From assembly GCF_001038425.2 (NCBI RefSeq), contig NZ_LDPV02000009.1:146001-210000 (forward strand): a stretch of DNA of 64,000 nucleotides, given 5' to 3'. Positions 42,224-52,414 of the stretch are shown one piece after another. Within the stretch, counting starts at the first letter, position 1. Every line of letters starts with the position of its first letter. The position numbers and the translations under genes are program-made. The stretch is from Ornithinibacillus contaminans. Lineage in GTDB: Bacteria; Bacillota; Bacilli; Bacillales; Amphibacillaceae. The notes below the pieces were generated by a model. That model had not been told where the DNA came from. It ran no database searches and saw only the letters and a program-made list of their open reading frames with translations.

Positions 42224-44353
42224 ATGAAAAACGATCACATTTTTGCACTTGATATAGGAACCCGTTCGGTTACCGGAATCATATTAGAAAAACATGAGTC
42301 AAACTATACCTTAGTTGATTATTGTGTAAAGGAGCATCAGGTTCGTTCCATGCTTGATGGTCAAATTCACAATGTGGTAGAAGTGGCGGAAGTTATCAAA
42401 CAGGTAAAAGAGACACTAGAAATAACTAATGGTCCGTTACACCATGTTTGTGTAGCTGCGGCAGGTCGTTCATTAAAAACCATAACGTCAACCGCGACAC
42501 TTGAATTAGATCATAAACCAATTACCGATTTAGAAACGATTAAACATTTAGAATTAAGCGCTGTCCATGCAGCACAGTATAAGATTGCGACCATCGAATC
42601 TGACCATGATTATTCCAACTATTATTGTGTTGGTTATTCTGTCCTACATTATAAAATAGATGACGCTACAATCGGTTCCTTAATCGATCAAAGTGGACAA
42701 ACAGCATCTGTTGATATTATTGCAACATTCCTTCCAAAGGTAGTAGTAGAATCACTACTATCTGCTTTAACACGCGCTGATTTAGAAATGGAAGCTTTAA
42801 CACTTGAACCGATTGCTGCAATTCAGGTACTAATCCCTGATTCCATGAGACGCCTTAATGTAGCATTAGTTGATATCGGTGCTGGAACTAGTGACATTGC
42901 TATTACAAGTAATGGAACAGTTGCAGCCTATGGAATGGTTCCAGTAGCTGGCGATGAAATCACCGAAGCAGTTAGTGATACATATTTGCTTGACTTCCCT
43001 AAGGCTGAAGAAACAAAACGATTGATTGTTACAGAAGGTCAAGCCACTGTTACAGATATTCTAGGATTTGAATCAACTATAAACTATGAAAATCTAGTTA
43101 CTGATATTAATGAAAGTATAACGAAATTAGCAAAAGCAGTTGCTGAGGAAATACTTCAACTCAATGGAACCCCGCCAAAAGCAGTCATGCTAGTAGGTGG
43201 TGGCAGTCAAACACCGGAATTCACTACAAAATTGGCTAGCTTGTTACAGCTACCAGCAAATCGTGTAGCCATTAGAGACATTGATGCAATTCAGTCCCTT
43301 CAAAAGACAGAGAATCTGCCTATAGGGCCTGATTTTGTTACTCCAATAGGAATTGCTATTGCAGCAAAACAAAACCCAATTCACTACATCTCCATAGGGG
43401 TAAATGAAAAAGTCATTCGAATGTTTGAAATGAAGCAATTAACAATTGGGGATTGTCTTGTACATGCCGGAATAGAAATCAATAAGCTTTACGGAAAACC
43501 TGGTATGGCTTCTATGATTACGGTTAATGGAAAAACCATTACCCTTCCAGGCGAATTTGGAAATCCACCAACAATACTACTTAATGGTGAACAAGCTACT
43601 GTGGAAACTGCTGTAAATAATGGAGATAGCATTACCATCGAAAAAGGAGCAGACGGAAAAACTCCACAACTAAAGCTTACGGAGCTTATCGGTGATTTAC
43701 CTTCTAGTCGAATTTGGTATAATGACAAGTCTTATGAGTTAAAAACTACTTATTATGTCAATAATCACGTTCAACAAGAGAACTACATTGTCCAAGACAG
43801 AGATCAAATACGCCTAGTAACCCCTAGAACAATTAAAGACTTTTTAATTGCCCAGAAAGCTACGATTCCGAGTGATAGACCATTTGACGTATTTGTTAAT
43901 AATGAGAAGGTTCAACTTGGCTTAGAGGCTGTCCAAATTACGGTCAATGGAAAGCCTGAGTCACTTTCCTATAAATTAAAGGAACATGACCGTGTAAACC
44001 TACTGTCCAAGAATAAACCTACAGTAATGACGTTATTAGAACAGATGAAAAAAGACTATTACCATCAAATTCACATTACATTTAATAACAAAACCGTAGC
44101 AATGAAACGTCCAAAATTAGCCATTAAGCGTGGAAATGATGTTCTTGACGTGTCGAATGAACTAAGGGTGAATGACCGGTTAATGATTGAAGAAAAAACT
44201 ATAGAACCGTTTATCTTCCAAGATGTATTCCGATACGTTGATATTGATCTAACAAATGCAAATGGTAAGTTTACTATTATGATTAATGAAGAACCGAGTA
44301 CTTTTTATGAAACAATCCAAAACGGTGATAGACTTGCTATTGTTTGGCATTAA
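42224..44353 (+). CDS. Long FtsA/PilM-like ATPase-fold protein with C-terminal beta-rich repeats
   Basis: 709 residues. The first 400 or so form an actin-like fold: phosphate-1 FALDIGTRSVTG, a 1C-like subdomain typical of FtsA, phosphate-2 VDIGAGTSDIAI (near 216) and adenosine motif MLVGGGSQTPEF (near 322). The second part has about five units with a (V/I)NGK-type strand and ending in NGDSITI, RDQIRL, HDRVNL, NDRLMI and NGDRLAI. These look like ubiquitin- or SLBB-like beta-grasp repeats. There is no FtsA C-terminal membrane helix. Start ATG 42224 behind GGGGGAAG. It is not the cell-division FtsA, which would be near ftsZ. Related long proteins in Bacillaceae are annotated as FtsA or PilM; function unknown. 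Confidence 0.75.
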   Translation: MKNDHIFALDIGTRSVTGIILEKHESNYTLVDYCVKEHQVRSMLDGQIHNVVEVAEVIKQVKETLEITNGPLHHVCVAAAGRSLKTITSTATLELDHKPITDLETIKHLELSAVHAAQYKIATIESDHDYSNYYCVGYSVLHYKIDDATIGSLIDQSGQTASVDIIATFLPKVVVESLLSALTRADLEMEALTLEPIAAIQVLIPDSMRRLNVALVDIGAGTSDIAITSNGTVAAYGMVPVAGDEITEAVSDTYLLDFPKAEETKRLIVTEGQATVTDILGFESTINYENLVTDINESITKLAKAVAEEILQLNGTPPKAVMLVGGGSQTPEFTTKLASLLQLPANRVAIRDIDAIQSLQKTENLPIGPDFVTPIGIAIAAKQNPIHYISIGVNEKVIRMFEMKQLTIGDCLVHAGIEINKLYGKPGMASMITVNGKTITLPGEFGNPPTILLNGEQATVETAVNNGDSITIEKGADGKTPQLKLTELIGDLPSSRIWYNDKSYELKTTYYVNNHVQQENYIVQDRDQIRLVTPRTIKDFLIAQKATIPSDRPFDVFVNNEKVQLGLEAVQITVNGKPESLSYKLKEHDRVNLLSKNKPTVMTLLEQMKKDYYHQIHITFNNKTVAMKRPKLAIKRGNDVLDVSNELRVNDRLMIEEKTIEPFIFQDVFRYVDIDLTNANGKFTIMINEEPSTFYETIQNGDRLAIVWH

Positions 44354-44406
44354 ATAGGAACCGTTATGGACTACGATTATTCCAATTATACTAGCACTAA
44401 AAAAAA

Positions 44407-44531
44407 CTGGGACATAAGTTTTATGGTTAGATAAAATACGAACGTTGGTGCACGATACCCGCTCCGGGAATATACTTCGTTGAACAGTGCATTGTTCGTC
44501 CTTTTATCTTCTCATTTTACTTATGTCCCAG
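44407..44531. repeat. Palindromic element copy C, best-preserved copy
   Basis: Perfect 13-base outer arms CTGGGACATAAGT. An inner inverted pair, GATAAAATACGAAC with GTTCGTCCTTTTATC, allows a long hairpin over the whole 125 bases. It separates the convergent FtsA-like gene and ytxH, so it probably terminates both. Confidence 0.85.
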
Positions 44532-44544
44532 CCTGTTTTATAAA

Positions 44545-44913
44545 TTAATTTTCTTCTACATCTGTATTTGGTACTTCATCTGATGATTTTGTTTTATCTT
44601 TTAAATCCTGAAGCTTTGTTTGAACATTTGATGTAAGGTCTTGGGTTTTTTGCTTTATTTCGGATCCCTTTACAACTGCAAGTTCTTTCCACTCTTGTCC
44701 TTTTTCCTGGGCAACATTCTTCCATTCCTCGCCCTTAGCTTGTGCAACATCCTTCCACTCTGTTGCTCGATCACGAACTTGAATTGCACCTTGATTAATG
44801 TCGCCTCTAAGTTCTTTTCCTGATTTAGGAGCGAACAATAAAGCTAAGCTAGCCCCAACTGCTGCACCAATTATTGTTCCAACAAAAAAGTCTTTACCAC
44901 TATTTTCCGCCAT
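44545..44913 (-). CDS. ytxH: YtxH, general-stress membrane protein
   Basis: 122 residues. The YtxH domain comprises a membrane helix FFVGTIIGAAVGASLALLFA followed by PKSGKELRGDI. A helical repeat follows in which WKDVAQAKGEEWKNVAQEKG recurs in steps of about 11 residues, giving an amphipathic tail. In B. subtilis ytxGH are stress (sigma-B/sigma-H) genes. Start ATG behind AGGAGGA, 21 bases after ytxG. Confidence 0.9.
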   Translation of the reverse strand: MAENSGKDFFVGTIIGAAVGASLALLFAPKSGKELRGDINQGAIQVRDRATEWKDVAQAKGEEWKNVAQEKGQEWKELAVVKGSEIKQKTQDLTSNVQTKLQDLKDKTKSSDEVPNTDVEEN

Positions 44914-44934
44914 TATAATTCCTCCTGTCCAATT

Positions 44935-45336
44935 TTATTTTCTCTTTTTAATGAGATCAAATAGAGCTGCTCCCCATGTGACTGCTTGTGAAGCCTTGTC
45001 CTGATTTTCATTAGCTGCTCTAGTGATAGTAGTAGAAAATTGCTTCAAGGATTCATTAAAATCTTGAACGGTTTCGCCGATGCCCTTTACACCGTCAAAT
45101 ACCCCATCCAGTTTTGCAGTTTTTTGATTAATATCGTCTGCTAAACTGTTCGTTTTCTTTAGTAATTCAGTTGTTTCAGATGTAATACCCTGCATTTGCT
45201 TTTCTAAACCTTCTAATGTACTTGCCACATTGTTTAACGTTCTAGTTGAAGCCTTTAAGGTCATTGCTAAGTAAATCACTAGTACTGCAAAAGCCACTGC
45301 AGCGATAATTGCAGCAATATATAACAAAATTTCCAC
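44935..45336 (-). CDS. ytxG: YtxG, DUF948 protein
   Basis: 133 residues with an N-terminal membrane helix (2-25) and a long helical region rich in Thr/Lys, as in DUF948 proteins. The start is a GTG at 45336 with GGAAGGA 11 bases upstream. It heads the ytxGH unit next to murC, as in B. subtilis. The third gene of that operon, ytxJ (BrxC-like), is missing here. Biochemical role unknown. Confidence 0.88.
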   Translation of the reverse strand: MEILLYIAAIIAAVAFAVLVIYLAMTLKASTRTLNNVASTLEGLEKQMQGITSETTELLKKTNSLADDINQKTAKLDGVFDGVKGIGETVQDFNESLKQFSTTITRAANENQDKASQAVTWGAALFDLIKKRK

Positions 45337-45512
45337 CTATGATCATTCCTTCCACTTCATGATTTGCCACTATGTAATGCATAAGGTAATCAGCTTTATA
45401 CCTCTTACACCATCTGCTATTAGTATATCTCCATTATAGGCTTTTCTATCATGAATTTCGAATTTATTCTAATTTACCATTCCCTACCAAGAATTTCAAA
45501 CGTAAAAAAAAG
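45337..45512. other. Region upstream of ytxG
   Basis: AT-rich promoter region of ytxGH. I cannot point to clear sigma-B or sigma-H hexamers. The rest of this gap, up to murC, is a palindromic element. Confidence 0.4.
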
Positions 45513-45630
45513 AGGATAAGACAAAAGCATTAATGATTCGATAAAATCCGAACGTTGGTGCATGTTACAGCTCCGGGAATCAGTGCATTGTTCGTCTTTT
45601 ATCTTACTCACTTCACTTCTGTCTCAACCT
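45513..45630. repeat. Palindromic element copy D, 3' of murC
   Basis: The internal blocks ATCCGAACGTTGGTGCAT, CTCCGGGAATCAGTGCATTG and TTCGTCTTTTATCTT are nearly identical to copy C. The outer arms are more diverged (GGATAAGACAAAAG against a GTCTCAAC end). It lies just after the murC stop codon. Confidence 0.8.
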
Positions 45631-45649
45631 AATTTTCCTCATAAATCAT

Positions 45650-46966
45650 TTATGCATTTTTTAATTTTTTTGTAGCTAAGCTTTCTTCGTAGGCTTTCTG
45701 GAATTTCTGAATATCACCAGCACCCATAAAGATGATGACACTGTCATCAAATTGGCTAAGTTCTTGCACATTTTCTAACTGTAAAATCGAACTGTCGTCA
45801 ATTAATTTTTGTAAATCATAAATTGTCAATTGTCCACCATCTTCTCGGGCAGAACCAAATATATCACATAAGTAAACCGAATCAGCAGCTTCTAAGCTAT
45901 CAGCAAACTCTTGTAAGAATGTCTTTGTTCTTGTAAATGTATGTGGCTGAAAAACTGCCACAACAGACTTATTTGGATATTTCTTTCGTGCTGATTCTAT
46001 CGTTGCTGTTATTTCACGTCGATGATGGGCATAATCGTCAATAATGATTTGGTTACCAATTTGTTTTTCCGTAAATCGGCGCTTCACACCTTGGAAAGTA
46101 CTAATTGCTTTAATTTCCTCCGCTTGCAATCCTTCATACTGACAAATAGCAATAACAGACAATGCATTTAATACATGATGATTTCCGTACATTGGAATCG
46201 TAAACGTCTCATAATAGGTGTTCCGAACAAATACGTCAAATTGTGTTCCTTCATCGGTTTCCTTTACGTTTTGGGCTTGGAAATCATTTGTCGGTAAAAA
46301 TCCATAATAGACAACCGGAACCTTTGCTTGAATCTGTTGTAATTTCTCGTCATCTCCACACGCGATAATCCCTTTTTTCACGTTATCTGCCATGGATTGA
46401 AACGCATCAAACACATCATTAATACTAGAAAAATAATCTGGATGGTCAAAATCAATATTGGTCATAATAGCATAGTCAGGCTCATAGCTTAAAAAATGCC
46501 TTCTATATTCACATGCTTCAAACACAAAATAATTACTATCCACATGACCTCTTCCAGTGCCATCTCCAATTAAATAAGAAATCGGATAATTCGAATCCAA
46601 AACATGTGCTAACAAACCAGTCGTAGAAGTTTTCCCATGTGCACCAGTAATAGCAATACTTGTATATTGCTTTAACCATTCCCCTAAAAATTCATGGTAG
46701 CGGTAAAATACTAACCCACGACGTTTCGCTTCTTGTATTTCTGGATGTTCATCTGAAAAGGCGTTCCCAGCAATAATTGTTAAATCGTCGGTAATATTAT
46801 TTTTAGAAAAAGGCAAAATTGGTATATTCTTTGCCTCAAGTGCATCTTGAGTGAAAAATCTTTTATCTACATCTGAACCCTGGACTTTTTCACCAGAGTC
46901 ACGGAGAATTTGTGCTAATGCACTCATGCCAGTACCCTTAATACCAATAAAATGGTAAGTTGTCAT
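45650..46966 (-). CDS. murC: UDP-N-acetylmuramate-L-alanine ligase
   Basis: 438 residues, an ATP-dependent Mur ligase adding L-Ala to UDP-MurNAc in the cytoplasm. [16 protein letters not shown] is the Rossmann-like UDP-binding loop, [12 protein letters not shown] the ATP P-loop, and [10 protein letters not shown] the conserved C-terminal domain motif. Start ATG 46966 follows GGAGG; an upstream in-frame start adds an unlikely 13-residue extension. Confidence 0.97.
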   Translation of the reverse strand: MTTYHFIGIKGTGMSALAQILRDSGEKVQGSDVDKRFFTQDALEAKNIPILPFSKNNITDDLTIIAGNAFSDEHPEIQEAKRRGLVFYRYHEFLGEWLKQYTSIAITGAHGKTSTTGLLAHVLDSNYPISYLIGDGTGRGHVDSNYFVFEACEYRRHFLSYEPDYAIMTNIDFDHPDYFSSINDVFDAFQSMADNVKKGIIACGDDEKLQQIQAKVPVVYYGFLPTNDFQAQNVKETDEGTQFDVFVRNTYYETFTIPMYGNHHVLNALSVIAICQYEGLQAEEIKAISTFQGVKRRFTEKQIGNQIIIDDYAHHRREITATIESARKKYPNKSVVAVFQPHTFTRTKTFLQEFADSLEAADSVYLCDIFGSAREDGGQLTIYDLQKLIDDSSILQLENVQELSQFDDSVIIFMGAGDIQKFQKAYEESLATKKLKNA

Positions 46967-47147
46967 AAAAAAGAACCTCCAACTATATATGTGAGAATAA
47001 CACAATGTGTATTCATTTATTCCATCAGCTCACGACGTAGCCAATAAATAGATCGTATATCTACAATAACCATTTAGTAATTATAACAAATCTTCGGTAG
47101 CAATAAAATAGTTAATTAGTTATAGAAAAATTTGATTTAATTGCTGG

Positions 47148-48257
47148 TTATTGCTTGTGATATTCTACTTTCTCCAGTCTTGGATTTGGACGGTAACGAC
47201 GACCTTCTTTGGCCTCAGGAGACCCATTTAGCAAGACATTATCCCCGGTAAAACCAATTTCAAACTTAAGAAGGCTTCTCCCTACTCCGTACGTGTCAAC
47301 TGGTACGCCTAATGATTCGAAATAGCGGATCTTTTCTTCTGTAAACCCACCCGTTGCCACGATTTTTACGTGATGGTATCCATTATCATCTAATGCTTTA
47401 CGTAAAGCAAATACCAATTCTGGATTAACACCTCTTGGGTCAAATGTCCCCATCACATGATGGTTCCGCAAGAAATACTTATCCACAAGGGTATTAGACG
47501 TGTCAATACGAACCCCTTTTAACTTCTCTTCAAAAGCACGAGCAACCTTCAATGAATCCGTAATAACATCATTGTTATAATCCACTAAAGCTACTAAATC
47601 GTCTTGTGGAAATACTTCATGATAAGCCTTCGTTGCTGCCACAACATCCCCTTTAAACATTTGAATCATTGCATGTGGCATTGTACCCATACCTTCTTTA
47701 CCCCACCATTCATTCATTGCGTGGGTTGCTTGCGCAGTGGATCCTCCGATAAACGCAGCATAGCCATCACCAGCCTGCGTAGTATAGTGATCATCACGAT
47801 CTCCCATGAATATTACGGGCTTTTGCTTGCCTGATGTTCGTGCTGCTTTTACCACATTATATACATTTGTTGCGACAGATGTTCTTCTAGCTAATATACC
47901 ATCAATAATTCCTTCTAAATATCCAAATTCCTGATAAGGACCTGAAATCGTCAGGACGGTTTCATAAGGACTTATTTTATCGCCGTCTTTTAAGGAATGA
48001 ATTTCTAGTGTTTCCGGATGATCAGCAAAGGTATGTACTAAGGCAATTGCTTCGTCCGTCCCACATAGAACAGCATTATTTTTTTGGAAAAACTGCATAG
48101 TTACATGATTGTTCGGAACTTTCTTTTCCACTATTTCCTTTGTCTTAAGAAAATAAACTGCTGAAAACCAGCCTTCCTTTATGCGTTTATCAAATTTAAA
48201 AGTTTTATTCGTTAAGCGGTCAATTTGTCCGTTTAACTTTTGTTCAATTTCTTTCAT
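47148..48257 (-). CDS. Nicotinate phosphoribosyltransferase-like enzyme
   Basis: 369 residues of the NAPRTase/QAPRTase fold. Features are IKEGWFSAVYFLKT at the N-terminus, GYAAFIGGSTAQATHA in the middle and VKIVATGGFTEEKI with YGVGRSL at the phosphate-binding end. It would convert nicotinate and PRPP to nicotinate mononucleotide for NAD salvage. The form is shorter than PncB. It lies between murC and sftA, where B. subtilis has no such gene. Start ATG behind AAGGAGAAC. Confidence 0.82.
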   Translation of the reverse strand: MKEIEQKLNGQIDRLTNKTFKFDKRIKEGWFSAVYFLKTKEIVEKKVPNNHVTMQFFQKNNAVLCGTDEAIALVHTFADHPETLEIHSLKDGDKISPYETVLTISGPYQEFGYLEGIIDGILARRTSVATNVYNVVKAARTSGKQKPVIFMGDRDDHYTTQAGDGYAAFIGGSTAQATHAMNEWWGKEGMGTMPHAMIQMFKGDVVAATKAYHEVFPQDDLVALVDYNNDVITDSLKVARAFEEKLKGVRIDTSNTLVDKYFLRNHHVMGTFDPRGVNPELVFALRKALDDNGYHHVKIVATGGFTEEKIRYFESLGVPVDTYGVGRSLLKFEIGFTGDNVLLNGSPEAKEGRRYRPNPRLEKVEYHKQ

Positions 48258-48342
48258 AATGTTCTCCTTACGTTTAGATATTCCAATTCCATCATATAGA
48301 AACGGTTTTATTTTAACAAGTAAACATTACCAGGAAAGGATT

Positions 48343-50673
48343 TTAAGTAAAGCTTTCTTCAAGCTGTGATTGTGTAATTAATACCTCACGTGGTTTACTA
48401 CCATTTTGACCAGAAATAATTCCCTTATGCTCTAGTGTATCCATTAACCTTGCTGCTCGATTGTAACCAATTTTAAAATGTCGCTGTAAAAGAGAGGTAC
48501 TAGCACTATTTTGTTCAAAAATGAAATGGACCGCTTCCTGGAGCAAATCATCTTCTTCCTCATCTGCTACAAATTGCTGCAGTAACGATTCTTGTTCAAA
48601 CAAGTAATTCGGTTCTGCTAATGAACGAACATGCGCGGTAACCCGTTCAATTTCGTCATCCGACACAAACGGTCCCTGTAGCCGAACGCTCTTACCCGTA
48701 CCATTTTCAATGAACAGCATATCCCCTTTTCCGAGTAATTTTTCTGCTCCACCAGTATCAAGTATCGTTCTAGAATCAATCTGTGACGAAACACTGAACG
48801 CAATTCTAGTTGGTATATTCGCTTTAATTAGACCTGTTAACACATCGACTGAAGGGCGTTGTGTTGCTAATAAAAGATGGATTCCACACGCTCTTGCTTT
48901 CTGAGCAATTCGACTAATTGCATCCTCAACATCCTGTGGTGATACCATCATTAAATCTGCTAACTCATCAATTACGATAACAATAAACGGCATTTTTTCA
49001 TGCGTACGATTCTGCTTCACTATCTTTTGGTTGTATCTTTCAATATCACGAACGCCTTCTTGAACAAATCTTTCATAGCGATCTTCCATTTCATTAACAG
49101 CCCATTTAAGAGCCGCAGTAGCAGCCTTCACATTTGTGATAACTGGTGAAACTAAATGCGGAATGCCATTATATGGTGCTAATTCAACCATTTTCGGATC
49201 AATCAACAGAAATTTAACGTCCTCATGGCTTGCCTTATAAATTAGACTTAATAAGATTGTATTGATACATACACTCTTACCAGAGCCAGTCGCCCCAGCA
49301 ATTAATCCATGTGGCATTTTTTGTATATTGGTTACCACCGGAGTCCCTTCAATACTCAATCCCAATGCAATCGTTAATGGTGATGAACTCGTATTAAATG
49401 TTTCAGAGCCTACTATTTCTTGAAGACTTACCATTTGCGATGTTGGATTCGGAACTTCTATTCCAATCGTATTTTTCCCAGGGATTGGTGCTTCAATTCG
49501 AATGTCCTTCGCTGACATATTTAATTTCAAATCATCACTCAGGTTTTTAACCTTACTCACCTTCACACCTAGTTCCGGGTGCACTTCAAATCTTGTTACC
49601 GCAGGTCCTTGAGTTGCATTTACAACACGAGCACGTACATTAAAATACTTTAATGTCTTTTCTAGTAATTCCTGTTGTTCTGCAATCCACTGATCATTTA
49701 AACTACTCTTTTCAACTTGATCATTTAATAAATGTAATGGGATTGCTGTATCCCGATCTCCATCGTTTTGTTGGATAACTCGTTCCGATTGAACTTGCTC
49801 TTCCAGTTGATTAGACGGTTTATCCTGAATTTCTTGAGGTGTTTGTTTATGTAACTGCTTTTGCCTGTCTGTAGCATTCATCAAAACATTATATGGACCG
49901 CTTCGCTTTCCAGCTGTCTGCTCACGACGTTGATATGCTGTTGTTTGAACGGGTTTTCTCTGTTCTACTGGACTAGTTCCCTCATCTGCCGGTCTATTCT
50001 CTTGCTGCAGTACTGATTGAGGCTGTTGTTTGACCTCATTACCGGTTACGTTTTCGTAATGCTTTTGTTCCTGCACAGTTGGTTCTACAGCTGTTCTTGA
50101 TTGTCTCCGCTCCACCCTTGAAGGTATCGGCTGTGAGCTACTCGATGTCACCTGAACCGATTCTGGTTTTACATTATCTTCTACATAGTCGGTATGCGCA
50201 TGCTTTACCTGTTCTGGAGGTTGGCTATCCATAATCCGTTTAGAAGTCTTTACTTGCTTCCGTAAATAGGCCGGAACAGAAGTATCTTCCGTCTTCAAAC
50301 TTCTTTCACGAAAACCATAGATAGGTGAAGGAACCTCCGTTCTCTCAAAGGGCTTCTTTTCACCCTGATTTTTTGCCTTTGTTACAGGGCGTTCTTCCCG
50401 CCTTGCTTCTATTTTAGTTTGTCGCTGTGCTTTTCTTAAATAAGCAGGTTTATCAATATCATTCTTAGGTTTATTCTGTTTACCTTGTTCATGGAATTGT
50501 GGAAAACGATAGGTTTTATTATTTGGGTATTGGTATACCATTCTCGTTTTAATATCCGAAACAGAATCTGGTAATTCTTGTTGCTGATATACTTGTCTGT
50601 CTTCTACTTCTTCTTCTATCTCAACTTCTTTCCAAATAAAGTTCTCAATTTTCTTCTTCCATTTATCCCACAT
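48343..50673 (-). CDS. sftA: SftA, soluble FtsK-family DNA translocase
   Basis: 776 residues. There are no membrane helices. The N-terminal 330 residues are a long Gln/Lys/Glu-rich unstructured linker, as in SftA rather than SpoIIIE. The motor follows with GATGSGKSVC (Walker A) and LLIDPKMVEL, then a C-terminal gamma winged helix (from about 710, FKIGYNRAARLMDTLE). SftA moves chromosome termini away from the closing septum. Start ATG 50673 (MWDKWKKK) is preferred over 50682 on spacing, but both are possible. Confidence 0.93.
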   Translation of the reverse strand: MWDKWKKKIENFIWKEVEIEEEVEDRQVYQQQELPDSVSDIKTRMVYQYPNNKTYRFPQFHEQGKQNKPKNDIDKPAYLRKAQRQTKIEARREERPVTKAKNQGEKKPFERTEVPSPIYGFRERSLKTEDTSVPAYLRKQVKTSKRIMDSQPPEQVKHAHTDYVEDNVKPESVQVTSSSSQPIPSRVERRQSRTAVEPTVQEQKHYENVTGNEVKQQPQSVLQQENRPADEGTSPVEQRKPVQTTAYQRREQTAGKRSGPYNVLMNATDRQKQLHKQTPQEIQDKPSNQLEEQVQSERVIQQNDGDRDTAIPLHLLNDQVEKSSLNDQWIAEQQELLEKTLKYFNVRARVVNATQGPAVTRFEVHPELGVKVSKVKNLSDDLKLNMSAKDIRIEAPIPGKNTIGIEVPNPTSQMVSLQEIVGSETFNTSSSPLTIALGLSIEGTPVVTNIQKMPHGLIAGATGSGKSVCINTILLSLIYKASHEDVKFLLIDPKMVELAPYNGIPHLVSPVITNVKAATAALKWAVNEMEDRYERFVQEGVRDIERYNQKIVKQNRTHEKMPFIVIVIDELADLMMVSPQDVEDAISRIAQKARACGIHLLLATQRPSVDVLTGLIKANIPTRIAFSVSSQIDSRTILDTGGAEKLLGKGDMLFIENGTGKSVRLQGPFVSDDEIERVTAHVRSLAEPNYLFEQESLLQQFVADEEEDDLLQEAVHFIFEQNSASTSLLQRHFKIGYNRAARLMDTLEHKGIISGQNGSKPREVLITQSQLEESFT

Positions 50674-50840
50674 TACCTTCATCCTTTTCTTTCATACTAA
50701 CCGATAGAATCCATACAAAAATTGTAGTAGGTGGTGTTTCATAAACACAACCTAACGAAACATGCGATTGTATCGTGTAACTGGTATTCGTTACACCAGC
50801 TAAATCTACTGTCTAAGCAGCTGCTTGCCAAGCATTAAAA

Positions 50841-50873
50841 AAGCAACCTAGTCGATAAAAACATAGGTTGCTT
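50841..50873 (-). terminator. Terminator of ytpR
   Basis: Perfect ten-base arms AAGCAACCTA and TAGGTTGCTT, followed on the minus strand by TTTTAATGC. A second small inverted repeat GTGTAAC/GTTACAC lies about 60 bases further on, between this and sftA. Confidence 0.9.
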
Positions 50874-50877
50874 TCTA

Positions 50878-51483
50878 TTATACAGGAAATGCTTCGCCAA
50901 CAGAATAAGAATCATCTAGAACATAAATACCTTTTTCTTTAGGAGCATTTGGCATTCCTAATTCTTTTTGCGAGCATAGCATGCCATTGGAAGGAACTCC
51001 TCTTAATTCTGAAGGTTTAATTCGTAGTCCACTAGGCATTGTTGCACCTACCTTGGCAACGACTACTTTTTGTCCTTTATCAACATTCGGTGCACCACAA
51101 ACAATCTGCAGCACTTCATTCCCAACATCAACCTGACAAACACTTAACTTGTCTGCATTTTCATGAGGTCCTTTTTCCACCACATAGCCTACTACAAATT
51201 TGGGACTAAGATCAAAATCTAGCTTGTCTTGGATTCCATGAGATTCGAATAATTGTTTGATAGTATTTAGCAATTCTGGTGTAAGTTGGATTTTACCAGT
51301 ATTTTGTAAATCAATATGCTTAGAAGCTTGAAATATGTTATAGCCTAATACTGTATTATCGTGATTAACAATTTTCGTAACAGGACCAAATGTTTCATGA
51401 GTTATTTCATAACGATCCTCTGCATCTTTTAAAGGGATTATTAACACGTCGCCAATTCCATTTGGGTTATAAAATACATCCAT
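50878..51483 (-). CDS. ytpR: YtpR, EMAP-II type tRNA-binding domain protein
   Basis: 201 residues. The C-terminal half is the OB-fold tRNA-binding domain found at the N-terminus of PheT, with VVGYVVEKGPHENADKLSVC and LRGVPSNGMLCSQKELG. It is a stand-alone relative of PheT whose role may be in tRNA editing or binding. Start ATG 51483 gives MDVFYNPNGIGD, the family start, rather than the GTG at 51492. ytpQ is upstream, as in B. subtilis. Confidence 0.92.
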   Translation of the reverse strand: MDVFYNPNGIGDVLIIPLKDAEDRYEITHETFGPVTKIVNHDNTVLGYNIFQASKHIDLQNTGKIQLTPELLNTIKQLFESHGIQDKLDFDLSPKFVVGYVVEKGPHENADKLSVCQVDVGNEVLQIVCGAPNVDKGQKVVVAKVGATMPSGLRIKPSELRGVPSNGMLCSQKELGMPNAPKEKGIYVLDDSYSVGEAFPV

Positions 51484-51501
51484 TTCCTTCACTCTTTCTT
51501 A

Positions 51502-52305
51502 TTATTTTTCTGGTTTGTTCTTTGCTAAAATAAAAATTGGGGTTAATTTCTTTTCCTCATATATAAACGGTAACGAGGTAATCGGAATCCTACCCTCCGC
51601 AAAAAACTTCATTGTCATCTGCGCTAGAATATCATAGCCAGTCTTATTTTGAATATCAGCCACAATCAGTACATCTTGGTGCGGTACTGCAATGGTAAGA
51701 TCTCCTTTACTATTCGCTTTCATCTCTTCTAATAATGCTTCATTTAAAATTCTACTCGCATCATAGCCATCTTGTTTAGCGAAAAAGTAGAAATCATTGT
51801 CTGCTACTGTATCTAACTTATAATCATTTGCTAGCGAGCGCAAATTAAACGTAGCGACCTCATCCATCCGCTTCTGATTCCAGCCTTCTTGCTCCAGCAT
51901 CTCTTTATCAATTAATCGATATGACTTGCCTAAATCCAATGCATAAAAAACCCTTGTCTCAGCTGTATGTTCTTTATAGACAAGCTTTGCACCAGCTTTT
52001 GTTTCAGTCGGAAAAGAAGTTGCTCGAATCACAGGATAAATGTGTTTTTCCATTCCATTCAATTGATAGGATTGATTCATGATCCGCATCGACTCTGAAA
52101 TATGGTTAACAAGATCATCTATTGCCGCTTCCCCGTGTTCATTATATTTCCCAATTATCGATGGCAATTTTATCGTAACACCTTGTTTGGTGCTCTTCCA
52201 CTCTATACGCATGCTATCCTGTTCACGATTATATGTTATCGTAAAATTAGAATCTGACAGCCTATCTGCTAAAATCGATTTCATTTTTTGACTAGTCATT
52301 TTCAT
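51502..52305 (-). CDS. ytpQ: YtpQ, DUF1444 family protein
   Basis: 267 residues of the DUF1444/UPF0354 family, soluble, with no catalytic motif I can name. Start ATG 52305 follows GGGAGG. It lies 18 bases upstream of ytpR in the conserved ytpQ-ytpR pair. In B. subtilis the thioredoxin-like ytpP precedes it; that gene is absent here. Confidence 0.9.
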   Translation of the reverse strand: MKMTSQKMKSILADRLSDSNFTITYNREQDSMRIEWKSTKQGVTIKLPSIIGKYNEHGEAAIDDLVNHISESMRIMNQSYQLNGMEKHIYPVIRATSFPTETKAGAKLVYKEHTAETRVFYALDLGKSYRLIDKEMLEQEGWNQKRMDEVATFNLRSLANDYKLDTVADNDFYFFAKQDGYDASRILNEALLEEMKANSKGDLTIAVPHQDVLIVADIQNKTGYDILAQMTMKFFAEGRIPITSLPFIYEEKKLTPIFILAKNKPEK

Positions 52306-52414
52306 AAGGTAATCCTCCCACATATCCGTACGCTTTTAAATTCCGGAAATAGCCATCCACGTCTAATAATAGCTTTGATTTGTATCCGATTCAACTAATT
52401 CACCTATTCATTAT

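Noticed and set aside
50755..50800. Small inverted repeat GTGTAAC/GTTACAC between sftA and ytpR as a regulatory RNA.
   Set aside because: The stem is only seven base pairs with no T run and no promoter seen; not enough evidence.
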